From Amycolatopsis sp. CA-128772 (GTDB lineage: Bacteria > Actinomycetota > Actinomycetes > Mycobacteriales > Pseudonocardiaceae), in NCBI RefSeq assembly GCF_002904295.1, contig NZ_PPHG01000068.1, positions 8,607 to 56,497 on the forward strand: DNA of 47,891 bases. The letters are read 5' to 3'. Positions 33,647 through 41,685 of this stretch are shown piece by piece. The notes under the pieces were generated by a model. That model did no database searches. It was given only the letters and a program-made list of their open reading frames with translations, and was not told the DNA's origin. Within the stretch, counting starts at the first letter, position 1. Every line of letters begins with the position of its first letter. The translations under genes and the position numbers were made by a program.

Positions 33647-34483
33647 ATGCGCAGAACCGGGATCGTGCTCACCCTCGTCGCCCTGCTGGCCGTGGTCTCG
33701 CCCGCGCTGGCGCAGGCCGTCACCGGCTGGACGGAGGTCGGCTCCGACAACGCCCGGGCCCTCGACGAGAGCCAGGGCCTCGCGACGATCGTGCGCCCGT
33801 CGGGCACGACGATCCGCTACACCGGGATCGGCACGATCCCGGCCGACCTGAACGCCCAGGGCTGGAACCACGTCGGCGACCCGGGTTCGGCCCAGGGCTG
33901 GTACGTCGAGCCCTACCAGCGTGACGACCGGGGCGCGAAGCTGTTCCGCGTCCAGGCCCCGGACGGCTCGTGGGCGAACTACAAGCACAACCTCGAGTCG
34001 TGGGAAGCGAACAACAACTCCTTCGCCGCGGTGTCGCCCGACGTGCGCTGGCTGGTGGCGGGGGAGTGGGGCACCATGGACCGGCTCCTGGTGCACCCGA
34101 TGCCCGGCGTGGTGGCCAAGGACCCGGCGCAGAACCTGCCGTACGCGTCGGCGATCCGCCTCGACCACCCGGTCCGCGACGTCCAGGGCTGCGACTTCCA
34201 GACCGCGACCCGCCTGCTCTGCGCGTCCGACGACCCGGACGGCAGCCTCTTCGGCACGACGAAACCCCTGCTCCAGGTCGACCTGGCCGGCCCGCTGTCC
34301 GGCTCGGACGTCACCGCCCACGTCACCTCCCTGGGCCAGCTCCCCCTCCGCAGCGGCTGCTCGGGCGCGTTCGAGGTCGAAGGCATCGACTTCGACGAGC
34401 GGGACAACACGCTCCGCGTGGTGGTCATGGCCCCGAGCATCTGCATCCTCTGGGACAGCAGGACCTACCGCTTCCGCCAGTAA
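33647..34483 (+). CDS. Secreted protein of unknown function
   Basis: A 278-aa exported protein. The signal peptide is residues 1-23 (MRRTGIVLTLVALLAVV, cleavage near ALAQA). The rest is rich in Trp, Asp and Gly with four Cys (GCDFQ, LLCAS, GCSGA, SICIL), suggesting an extracellular beta-rich fold with two disulfides. No family recognised. Its last 46 codons are copied almost exactly at 34601-34738. Start ATG at 33647 after CCGGAG. Confidence 0.82.
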   Translation: MRRTGIVLTLVALLAVVSPALAQAVTGWTEVGSDNARALDESQGLATIVRPSGTTIRYTGIGTIPADLNAQGWNHVGDPGSAQGWYVEPYQRDDRGAKLFRVQAPDGSWANYKHNLESWEANNNSFAAVSPDVRWLVAGEWGTMDRLLVHPMPGVVAKDPAQNLPYASAIRLDHPVRDVQGCDFQTATRLLCASDDPDGSLFGTTKPLLQVDLAGPLSGSDVTAHVTSLGQLPLRSGCSGAFEVEGIDFDERDNTLRVVVMAPSICILWDSRTYRFRQ

Positions 34484-34484
34484 C

Positions 34485-34588
34485 CCGTAACTCGCGTGAT
34501 TGAAGCCGTAACTCACGTGATTGGGGCCGTAACCGGCGAGTTACGGCCCCAATCACGCGAGTTCCGGCTCAGATCACGCGAGTTCCGG
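34485..34588. repeat. Inverted cluster of the 21-bp repeat (2 + 2 units)
   Basis: Two units in one orientation (34485-34505, 34506-34526), a 20-bp self-complementary centre (CCGTAAC...GTTACGG, 34527-34546), then two units in the opposite orientation (34547-34567, 34568-34588). Core ATCACGCGAGTTCCG, the same family and period as the array at 15-119. Transcribed, it would fold into a long hairpin just after the stop of the secreted-protein gene. Confidence 0.85.
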
Positions 34589-34600
34589 GTTCAGGTTCCG

Positions 34601-34738
34601 CTCCGCAGCGGCTGCTCGGGCTCGTTCGAGGTCGAAGGCATCGACTTCGACGAGCGGGACAACACGCTCCGCGTGGTGGTCATGGCCCCGAGCATCTGCA
34701 TCCTCTGGGACAGCAAGACCTACCGCTTCAGGCCGTGA
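34601..34738 (+). pseudogene. Duplicated 3' fragment of the secreted-protein gene
   Basis: These 138 bp repeat 34346-34483 at an offset of 255 bp with only a handful of changes, mostly at the last codons (stop TAA to TGA). The reading frame is intact and encodes SGCSGSFEVEGIDFDERD and onward, but there is no start, signal peptide or ribosome binding site of its own; a frame from 34496 runs through the repeat cluster and is unlikely to be a real gene. Confidence 0.85.
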
Positions 34739-34742
34739 ACGC

Positions 34743-34782
34743 CGAAGGCCCGGCACTTTCACGTGAAAGTGCCGGGCCTTCG
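34743..34782. terminator. 40-bp perfect palindrome with CTTTCACGTGAAAG core
   Basis: Twenty-bp arms centred at 34762/34763, the longest member. Private outer stem CGAAGGCC/GGCCTTCG around the shared GGCACTTTCACGTGAAAGTG. It lies 8 bp before the stop of the RND gene, between convergent transcripts; probable bidirectional terminator. Confidence 0.75.
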
Positions 34783-34790
34783 TGGGTGAC

Positions 34791-37700
34791 TCAGGCGGTC
34801 GGGGCGGGGTCCAGGGACTCCGACTCCGGTGCCTTCGCCGGTGTCCGTCTGGCCTCGCGACGGACGCGGCGGCGTTCCTTGCGGGTCTCGACCATCGTGT
34901 AGAGGGTCGGGACCAGGACCAGGGTCAGCAGGGTCGAGCTGACCAGGCCGCCGATCACCACGATCGCCAGGGGCTGGCCGATGAACCCGCCCTGGCCGGT
35001 GATGCCCAGCGCCATCGGGACCAGGGCGAAGATGGTCGCCGCCGCGGTCATCAGGATCGGCCGCAGCCGGCGCCGGCCGCCTTCGGTGACAGCGTCGGCG
35101 ACGCTCATCCCCTCCGCGCGGTACTGGTTGATCAGGTCGATCAGCACGATCGCGTTGGTCACCACGATGCCGACCAGCATCAGCATGCCGATCAGGGACG
35201 GCAGGCCGAGCGCGGTGCCGGTGGCCAGCAGCAGCCCGATCGCGCCGGTCGCCGCGAACGGGATCGACACGAGCAGGATCAGCGGCTGGATCAGGCTCCG
35301 GAACGTCGCCACCATGATCAGGAACACGATCGCGATGGCCGCGAGCAGCGCCAGGAACAGGTTCGAGAACGCCTCCTGCTGGTCCTGGCTCACCCCGCCG
35401 AGCGAGTACGCCGCCCCGCCGGTGAACGCCACACCGTCCAGTTTGGACTTGATGTCCGCCGTGGTCTTGGTCAGGTCGTCACCGGTGTTCTTCGCCGTCA
35501 CCGTGGTGCTCAGGTCGCCGCCGGTGCGCCGCACCGACGCCGGTCCATCCACAGTGGACACCTTGGCCACCTCGTCGAGCCGGACGACGCCGCCCGGGCC
35601 TGGGATCGGCAACCCGCGAACCTGGTCGACCGTGACCGGAGCCGTTCCGGCCCGCAACACGATGTCCGTGCGCTGCCCGCCGACCGGCAGCTGCGTCACC
35701 GTGCGCCCGGCGATCGCCTGGTTGGCGATCTGCCCGATGGTGCTGGCGGACAGCCCGCGCGCGGCGGCCGCGGCGTCGTCCACCTCGACCTGCACCCGCG
35801 GCGAACCGACGGCCAGGTCGCTCGACACCTCGGTCAGCCCGGACACCCCGCGCAGCGCCTGCACCACCTGGTCGGACGCCGGCTTCAGCGCGGCCTCCGA
35901 CGGCGCGGTCACCGTCACCGAGACCTGGTCGGAGTTGAACCCGGACGCGTCCGCGCCGATCTTGATCTCGCCCAGCTCGGGCCGCGAGGTCAGCTTGGAC
36001 CGCAGCCGGTCCGAGAGCGCGTCGAGGTCGGTGCCCTTGGCGACGGTGACGGAGATGCTCGTGTTGGTCCCGCCGCCGAAGCCGAAGGCGCCACCCCCGC
36101 CGATGCTGACCTGGTACGTCTGCACCGCGGACTCGGCCGCCAGGGCCTGCTCGACGGTCGTGGCCGCCTTCTCCTTCGCCTCGACGCTGGTGCCGGCGGG
36201 CAGCTTCTGCGTCATGTTGAGCGTGGTGCCGCCGGACTGGTCCAGGAAGTTCGTGTTCAGCCGCGTCGCCAGCCCGACCGTGCCGGCGAAGATCAGCAGG
36301 GCGAGCAGCACGACGGTCAGCCGCCGCCGCGTCGCGAACCGGATCACCGGCAGGTAGGCGCGCTGCAGGATGCTGCGACGCTCCTTCTCGACGGCCGCTT
36401 CGCGCGCCCGCTCGGCCTCGACGGCGTCCGCCGGGACGGCCGGCTGCTTCAGGAACCAGTACGCCAGCACGGGAACCACGGTCAGCGACACGAGCAGCGA
36501 CGCCAGCAGCGCCACCGTCACCGTGATCGCGAAGGGCGAGAACAGCTCGCCGACGAAGCCGCCGACGAACGCGATCGGCAGGAACACCGCGACGGTCGTC
36601 AACGTGGACGAAGTGACCGCGCCGGCCACCTCGCGGACGCCGTCGAGCACCGCGCGTTCCTTTTCCTCGCCGTACGCGAGGTGCCGCTTGATGTTCTCCA
36701 GCACGACGATCGAGTCGTCGACCACCCGGCCGATCGCGATGGTCAGCGCGCCGAGGGTGAGCAGGTTGAGCGACAGGTCGCCGGTCCACAGCGCGATCAG
36801 CGCGACCACCACCGACAGCGGGATCGACACCGCGGTCACCAGCGTCGAGCGCACCGACAGCAGGAACAGCAGGATGACGATGACCGCGAACGCCAGCCCC
36901 AGCAGGCCCTCGGTGGTCAGGCCGCTGATCGCGTCCTTCACCGGGGTGCCCTGGTCGAACACGACGCTCATCTCGGCGCCGGTCTTCTTCGCCAGGTCCG
37001 GCAGCTTGCCGCGGACGGCGTCGGAGATCGCGACCGCGTTCCCGTTCTCCACCATGGTGACCGAGAGGCCGAGGCTCGGCTTGCCGTTGGTGCGCGTGAT
37101 CGACGTCGGCGGCGCGAACCCGGACTGGACGTCGGCGACGTCACCCAGCTTGACCGGACCCCGCGCCGGGGTGGCGGTGCGGCCGGCGGCGCTCGGCGTC
37201 AGGTACAGGTTGCGCAGCGTGTCCACAGTGGTCTGTCCGCCGCCGACCTGCACCGACAGCGTCTTGCCGTTTTCGGTCAGCGTCCCGGCCGGCACCGCGG
37301 CGCCCGCGGTCTGCAGCGTGCTCGCGACCGAGGCCGGGTCCACGCCCGCGGCGGCCAGCTTCGCGTAGTCGAGCGCGATGGTCACCCGGGGCTGCTGCAC
37401 GCCGGTGACGGTCACCGTGCGGACGCCGTCGATCTTCCGCAGCTCCGGCGCGACCTGGTCGGTCAGCGCGGGCGCGAGCGCCTGCGGGTCCCCGGTGGTG
37501 CCCGCGGCGATGAGCACCACCGGCAGGTCGTCGGTGCTGCCCGCGGACACGGCGGGCTCGGAGTTCTGCGGCAGCCGCGGCCGGACCTGGTTGACCACCT
37601 GCTGGATCTGCGAGACGGCGGCGTCGATGTCCGTGCCGAACTCGAACTGCGCGACGACCCGCGAGACGCCGTCCGACGACGTCGACGTGACCTGCTCGAG

Positions 37701-37931
37701 GCCCTTCAGCCCCTGGAGCCCGCCTTCGAGCGGCTCGGAGACCTGCCGGTCGACCGCGTCCGGCGACGCCCCCGGGTACGCGGTGACGATCTGGGCCTGC
37801 GGGAACTGCAGGGACGGGAAGAGCTGCTGTTTGAGCTGCGGCAGCGCGAAGGCGCCGAAGCCGACGACCACCAGCGCGAGCAGGCCGATCAGGCTCCGGT
37901 TGCGCAGGCTCAGTCTGGCCAGCACGGACAT
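34791..37931 (-). CDS. RND superfamily efflux transporter (HAE1/SwrC-like)
   Basis: A 1046-aa inner-membrane proton-driven exporter with twelve TM segments in two repeated halves and two large external loops. TM1 follows MSVLARLSLRNRSLIG; the proton-relay Asp pair sits in GRVVDDSIVVLEN near residue 402; a Gly/Phe-rich GGGGAFGFGGG insert lies in the second loop. Closest in style to Bacillus SwrC and other Gram-positive HAE1 proteins. No adaptor or outer-membrane partner gene is adjacent. Two copies of the CCACWGTGG motif lie inside. Start ATG at 37931; substrate unknown. Confidence 0.92.
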   Translation of the reverse strand: MSVLARLSLRNRSLIGLLALVVVGFGAFALPQLKQQLFPSLQFPQAQIVTAYPGASPDAVDRQVSEPLEGGLQGLKGLEQVTSTSSDGVSRVVAQFEFGTDIDAAVSQIQQVVNQVRPRLPQNSEPAVSAGSTDDLPVVLIAAGTTGDPQALAPALTDQVAPELRKIDGVRTVTVTGVQQPRVTIALDYAKLAAAGVDPASVASTLQTAGAAVPAGTLTENGKTLSVQVGGGQTTVDTLRNLYLTPSAAGRTATPARGPVKLGDVADVQSGFAPPTSITRTNGKPSLGLSVTMVENGNAVAISDAVRGKLPDLAKKTGAEMSVVFDQGTPVKDAISGLTTEGLLGLAFAVIVILLFLLSVRSTLVTAVSIPLSVVVALIALWTGDLSLNLLTLGALTIAIGRVVDDSIVVLENIKRHLAYGEEKERAVLDGVREVAGAVTSSTLTTVAVFLPIAFVGGFVGELFSPFAITVTVALLASLLVSLTVVPVLAYWFLKQPAVPADAVEAERAREAAVEKERRSILQRAYLPVIRFATRRRLTVVLLALLIFAGTVGLATRLNTNFLDQSGGTTLNMTQKLPAGTSVEAKEKAATTVEQALAAESAVQTYQVSIGGGGAFGFGGGTNTSISVTVAKGTDLDALSDRLRSKLTSRPELGEIKIGADASGFNSDQVSVTVTAPSEAALKPASDQVVQALRGVSGLTEVSSDLAVGSPRVQVEVDDAAAAARGLSASTIGQIANQAIAGRTVTQLPVGGQRTDIVLRAGTAPVTVDQVRGLPIPGPGGVVRLDEVAKVSTVDGPASVRRTGGDLSTTVTAKNTGDDLTKTTADIKSKLDGVAFTGGAAYSLGGVSQDQQEAFSNLFLALLAAIAIVFLIMVATFRSLIQPLILLVSIPFAATGAIGLLLATGTALGLPSLIGMLMLVGIVVTNAIVLIDLINQYRAEGMSVADAVTEGGRRRLRPILMTAAATIFALVPMALGITGQGGFIGQPLAIVVIGGLVSSTLLTLVLVPTLYTMVETRKERRRVRREARRTPAKAPESESLDPAPTA
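35548..35558. repeat. Dispersed palindrome TCCACAGTGGA
   Basis: Inside the RND gene; read TCC ACT GTG GAT on its strand (VSTVDG). Confidence 0.75.
37221..37231. repeat. Dispersed palindrome, imperfect copy GTCCACAGTGG
   Basis: Second copy inside the RND gene; 9-bp core CCACAGTGG perfect, one outer base changed. Read ACC ACT GTG GAC (TTVD). Confidence 0.6.
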
Positions 37932-38019
37932 GACGTGAAAACCCCCTCGGGAATGACGCGGCGACCGACGCCTGCGTCAGTGACGGGGGAAGCGTGCCAT
38001 GCCCGACCTGAGGAGCGAC

Positions 38020-39171
38020 TCAGTCTGAGGGTGGATTCCGGGTCGTACCTTCGGAGGACCCGCGACCCGGGGCAGCGCTGGGTGCCGGCTCCGGCGCGCT
38101 CGGTGACGACGTGTCCTCTTCGGACGGCTCGGGCCCGGCGCCGTTGGCGGCGGCCTCTTCGGCGTGCGGGCGCCGCAGCGGCGTGGTCGAGCGGTCCCAC
38201 AGCTTGCGGCCCTCTTCCGAACGCAGCCGCTCCGACGCGCGTTCCATCTCCAGCCGCCGCCACTTGCGCCGCTGCCGCCGCGTCGCCTTGGCCGGCCACA
38301 GTTCCTGGATGGCGCTGTTGAAGTACGCGCCGCCGACGACGGCCAGGCCGATGAAGAACATCAGCAGCAGGAAGGCGATCGGCGCGGCCAGCGCGCCGTA
38401 GGTGTAGCCGGTCTTGGTGATCCAGTTCAGGTAGACGCGCAGGCCGACCGAGGACAGCAGGAACACGACCATGGCGAGCACCGCGCCGGGCAGCCCGCGG
38501 TGCCACGGCAGCTTCCGCGGCAGCGCGAGCTTGTACAACGTGGTCAGCGCGAGGGTGATCATCGCGCCGAGCGCCGGGAAGTACAGCGCGCTCACCCACG
38601 ACGTCACGGTCGGGCGCCAGGCGGCCGGGAAGAACTCCGGCAGCAGGTCCGGGCCGATCGCCAGCAGCGGCAGCCCGACCACCAGGATGACCAGGCCGCA
38701 CAGGTAGAGCAGCAGCGCGAAGATCCGCTGCCAGACGTCGTTGCGGACGCCGTACTGGTCGTGCGCGACGGTGATCGCGTCCACGAACGACGACATCGCC
38801 GACGAACCGGCCCACAGCGAGATGAGGAAGCCGACCGAGACGATCTCGCCCTTGCCGACGGTGAGGATGCTGTTGACGGTCGGTTCGATGATGTCGTGGA
38901 CCGCGTTCTGGCTGAAGACCGTCCGGCAGAAGCCGATGATCCGGTCGTGCACCGCGGTGACCACGTCCTGGCCGAACCACTCGCCGACGAAGCCCAGGCT
39001 GCCGAGCAGGCCGAGCAGCAGCGGCGGCAGCGACAGCGTCTGCCAGAAGGCCGCCTCGGCGGCCTCGGAGAAGACGTTGCCTTCCCAAGCCTTGGCGAAG
39101 GTGCGCGTGACGAGCCGCCACGGCCCCTTGCGGGCCACCTTCGTCGCTGCGGACGGCTGCACCTCACCCAT
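38020..39171 (-). CDS. YihY/BrkB family integral membrane protein
   Basis: A 383-aa membrane protein of the same family as the gene at 9301, with about six membrane segments in residues 45-285 and a long charged, Pro/Ser/Glu-rich cytoplasmic tail (residues 290-383) that the other copy lacks. The segment EAAFWQTLSLPPLLLG corresponds to the family's first conserved helix. Start uncertain: ATG at 39171 chosen; ATGs at 39186 and 39249 are possible. Divergent from the helicase over 225 bp, which must hold both promoters (a TAGACT -10-like hexamer lies near 39286). Confidence 0.85.
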   Translation of the reverse strand: MGEVQPSAATKVARKGPWRLVTRTFAKAWEGNVFSEAAEAAFWQTLSLPPLLLGLLGSLGFVGEWFGQDVVTAVHDRIIGFCRTVFSQNAVHDIIEPTVNSILTVGKGEIVSVGFLISLWAGSSAMSSFVDAITVAHDQYGVRNDVWQRIFALLLYLCGLVILVVGLPLLAIGPDLLPEFFPAAWRPTVTSWVSALYFPALGAMITLALTTLYKLALPRKLPWHRGLPGAVLAMVVFLLSSVGLRVYLNWITKTGYTYGALAAPIAFLLLMFFIGLAVVGGAYFNSAIQELWPAKATRRQRRKWRRLEMERASERLRSEEGRKLWDRSTTPLRRPHAEEAAANGAGPEPSEEDTSSPSAPEPAPSAAPGRGSSEGTTRNPPSD

Positions 39172-39396
39172 GACGTGTCCCAGCATGGTCCATCCGTGCT
39201 GATTTGGCTCGTCACACCCCCTGCGGCCGGGCGTGTCGGCGGACATCACCCGTGCCGGTGCCCGGAACTGTCGGACCCGGCCGGTAGACTCGGTCCAGTG
39301 CCCTCACCGCAGTCGCCGGCCGATCAATGCAGCAGAAGTCGGTACCACAGTGAGGGTTTTCGCACGTCAAAGGCATGAGCGAGGGGGAGGACCGGC

Positions 39397-41133
39397 ATGA
39401 CGGAGACGCAGCTCGGGGCGCCTCCCGCGGAGAAGGACTCGACCGCGCGCCCGCTGCGGGCGTGGCAGCGGCGGGCGCTCACCAAGTACCTGACGCAGAA
39501 GCCGAAGGACTTCCTCGCGGTGGCGACGCCCGGCGCCGGCAAGACGGTGTTCGGCCTGCGGATCGCCGCGGAGCTGCTCAGCGACCGCACGATCGAGGCG
39601 GTCACCATCGTCACGCCGACCGAGCACCTGAAGCACCAGTGGGCGGCCTCGGCCGCGGCGGCCGGCATCGCCATCGACTCGAACTTCCGCAACACCACCG
39701 GCGTCACCTCGTCCGACTACAACGGGGTCGCGCTGACGTACGCGCAGGTCGCGGCGCACCCGACGCTGCACCGGGTGCGCACGGAGAACCGCAAGACGCT
39801 GGTCATCCTCGACGAGATCCACCACGGCGGCGACGCGAAGTCCTGGGGTGACGCGATCCGCGAGGCGTTCACCCCGGCCGTGCGGCGCCTGTCGCTGACC
39901 GGGACGCCGTTCCGGTCGGATGATTCGGCCATCCCGTTCGTGACGTACGAGCCGGACTCGGGCGGCTTCCAGCGCAGCAAGGCCGACCACTCCTACGGCT
40001 ACGCCGACGCGCTGGCCGACGGCGTGGTCCGGCCGGTCGTCTTCCTGGCGTATTCGGGCGAGGCGTCCTGGCGCACGAGCGCGGGCGAGGAGTTCACGGC
40101 CCGGCTCGGCGAGCCGCTGACGGCGGAGCAGAACGCCCGGGCGTGGCGCACGGCGCTGGACCCGTCGGGCGAGTGGATCCCGGCGGTGCTGCAGGCCGCC
40201 GACACGCGGCTGTCGCAGGTCCGCCAGAGCGTGCCGGACGCGGGCGGCCTGGTCATCGCGACGGACCAGGAGTCGGCGCGCGCGTACGCGAAGATCCTGG
40301 AACGCCTCTCGGGCGAGATGCCGACGCTGGTCCTCTCCGACGACCCGAAGGCCTCGGGCCGGATCAAGGAGTTCTCGGAGACGAACGAGCGCTGGATCGT
40401 GGCGGTCCGGATGGTCTCGGAGGGCGTCGACGTCCCGCGGCTGGCGGTGGGCGTGTATGCGACGAGCGCGTCGACGCCGTTGTTCTTCGCCCAGGCGATC
40501 GGCCGGTACGTGCGGGCGCGCAAGAAGGGCGAGACGGCGAGCGTGTTCCTGCCGTCCGTGCCGGTGCTGCTGGAGCTGGCCAGCGAGCTGGAGGCGCAGC
40601 GCGACCACGTGCTGGGCAAGCCGCACCGCGAGAAGGAGGGCTGGGAGGACGAGCTCCTGGCCCAGGCCAACCGCACCGAGGACGAGCCGGGCGAGGAGGA
40701 GAAGGCGTTCACCTCGCTGGGCGCCTCGGCCGAGCTCGACCAGGTCATCTACGACGGCAACTCGTTCGGCACGGCGGTGTTCTCGGGCTCGGACGAGGAG
40801 CAGGAGTACCTCGGCCTGCCGGGCCTGCTGGAGCCGGACCAGGTCCGGGCCCTGCTGCGGAAGCGGCAGGAAGAGCAGATCGCGGACGAGAAGCGCCGCA
40901 AGCCGGCCAAGGAGGAGGCGCCGCCGCCGGTGGCCCGGCCCCAGTCGGTGAGCGAGCGGCTCGGCGCGTTGCGCAAGGAGCTGAACGCGCTGGTGGGGAT
41001 GTACCACCACCGGACGAAGAAGCCGCACGGCGCGATCCACAACGAGCTGCGGCGCGTGTGCGGCGGCCCGGTGACCGCGATGGCGACCGTCGAACAGCTG
41101 GAGGAACGGATCGTCACGCTGCGGTCCTGGTAG
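39397..41133 (+). CDS. DEAD/DEAH-box helicase (superfamily 2)
   Basis: A 578-aa helicase. Q-like segment LRAWQRRAL near residue 24, Walker A ATPGAGKT near 46, Ia TPTEHLKHQW, Walker B DEIHH near 140 (DEAH-like), motif III LTGTPFR, motif V RMVSEGVDVPRL near 330, motif VI QAIGRYVRARKKGE near 365. The C-terminal 200 residues are charged, with a coiled-coil-like part and a final helical domain. The exact role is unknown; the family is conserved through actinobacteria. Start ATG at 39397 after GAGGGGGAGG. Confidence 0.9.
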   Translation: MTETQLGAPPAEKDSTARPLRAWQRRALTKYLTQKPKDFLAVATPGAGKTVFGLRIAAELLSDRTIEAVTIVTPTEHLKHQWAASAAAAGIAIDSNFRNTTGVTSSDYNGVALTYAQVAAHPTLHRVRTENRKTLVILDEIHHGGDAKSWGDAIREAFTPAVRRLSLTGTPFRSDDSAIPFVTYEPDSGGFQRSKADHSYGYADALADGVVRPVVFLAYSGEASWRTSAGEEFTARLGEPLTAEQNARAWRTALDPSGEWIPAVLQAADTRLSQVRQSVPDAGGLVIATDQESARAYAKILERLSGEMPTLVLSDDPKASGRIKEFSETNERWIVAVRMVSEGVDVPRLAVGVYATSASTPLFFAQAIGRYVRARKKGETASVFLPSVPVLLELASELEAQRDHVLGKPHREKEGWEDELLAQANRTEDEPGEEEKAFTSLGASAELDQVIYDGNSFGTAVFSGSDEEQEYLGLPGLLEPDQVRALLRKRQEEQIADEKRRKPAKEEAPPPVARPQSVSERLGALRKELNALVGMYHHRTKKPHGAIHNELRRVCGGPVTAMATVEQLEERIVTLRSW

Positions 41134-41141
41134 GGCTGCCC

Positions 41142-41176
41142 GCCTCCCGGACGGCGCCCGCTGTCGCCCGGGAGGC
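41142..41176 (+). terminator. Probable terminator hairpin after the helicase
   Basis: GCCTCCCGG (41142-41150) pairs with CCGGGAGGC (41168-41176), 17-nt loop. Beyond it 41177-41430 shows no gene. Confidence 0.5.
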
Positions 41177-41438
41177 TGAAGTTCCGGTGATCACCGTCCG
41201 TTCCCAGGGCCGGTCGTCCTCGCCCGGCCGAGCTTGTGACGCTCTGTATTGCGCTGTCACCACCGGGCTGCCCGCCCGTCCCCCGTTCCGGGACCTTTCG
41301 GGCACGATGACGGCCGGAACCCGCAAGCCGGCGACCCATCACGGACGCGCGCCGTGGACTCGGCACGGGTTGCGCTCGGTGCACACCACCGGAGCAACCC
41401 GGTGCCCCGGTGAAACGTCGATGTAACTAAGGGTGAGT

Positions 41439-41459
41439 GCTGACGATCACATCGTCAGC
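41439..41459. promoter_or_regulatory. Inverted repeat GCTGACGAT-N3-ATCGTCAGC
   Basis: Perfect 9-bp arms with a 3-bp spacer, 227 bp upstream of the sugar-binding protein gene. Operator-like. Confidence 0.5.
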
Positions 41460-41559
41460 GGATCTACTCTTTCCGGGCGAGGTTCAGCCCGTGTTGCCGA
41501 ACCGTGTCCAATTGGTGTCATTTAATCGATCCAGCTATCTTCCCCGCAGCCGCTCAGCG

Positions 41560-41586
41560 GCATATGTTGTCGCCCACAACATATGC
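41560..41586. promoter_or_regulatory. AT-rich inverted repeat, candidate ROK operator
   Basis: GCATATGTTGT and ACAACATATGC arms, 5-bp spacer, 100 bp upstream of the binding-protein gene. Its AT-richness in this GC-rich DNA and its position make it the best candidate for the site of the ROK repressor encoded at the end of the cluster (inference). A CCAATTGG palindrome lies at 41508. The 41134-41685 gap contains no other gene. Confidence 0.6.
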
Positions 41587-41685
41587 GCGACGGTGCGCCG
41601 GGCCTCCCCGGATCACCGCCACGCAGGCCCGACGCACACGCCGACGGCCGCTCGTCACCAATGCTTGGATCCGGAAGGAACGAGG

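Noticed and set aside
34782..38321. Open frame of 1179 codons on the plus strand
   Set aside because: It is antisense to the RND exporter; its composition (His, Gln, Arg, Asp) is typical of a shadow frame in GC-rich DNA.
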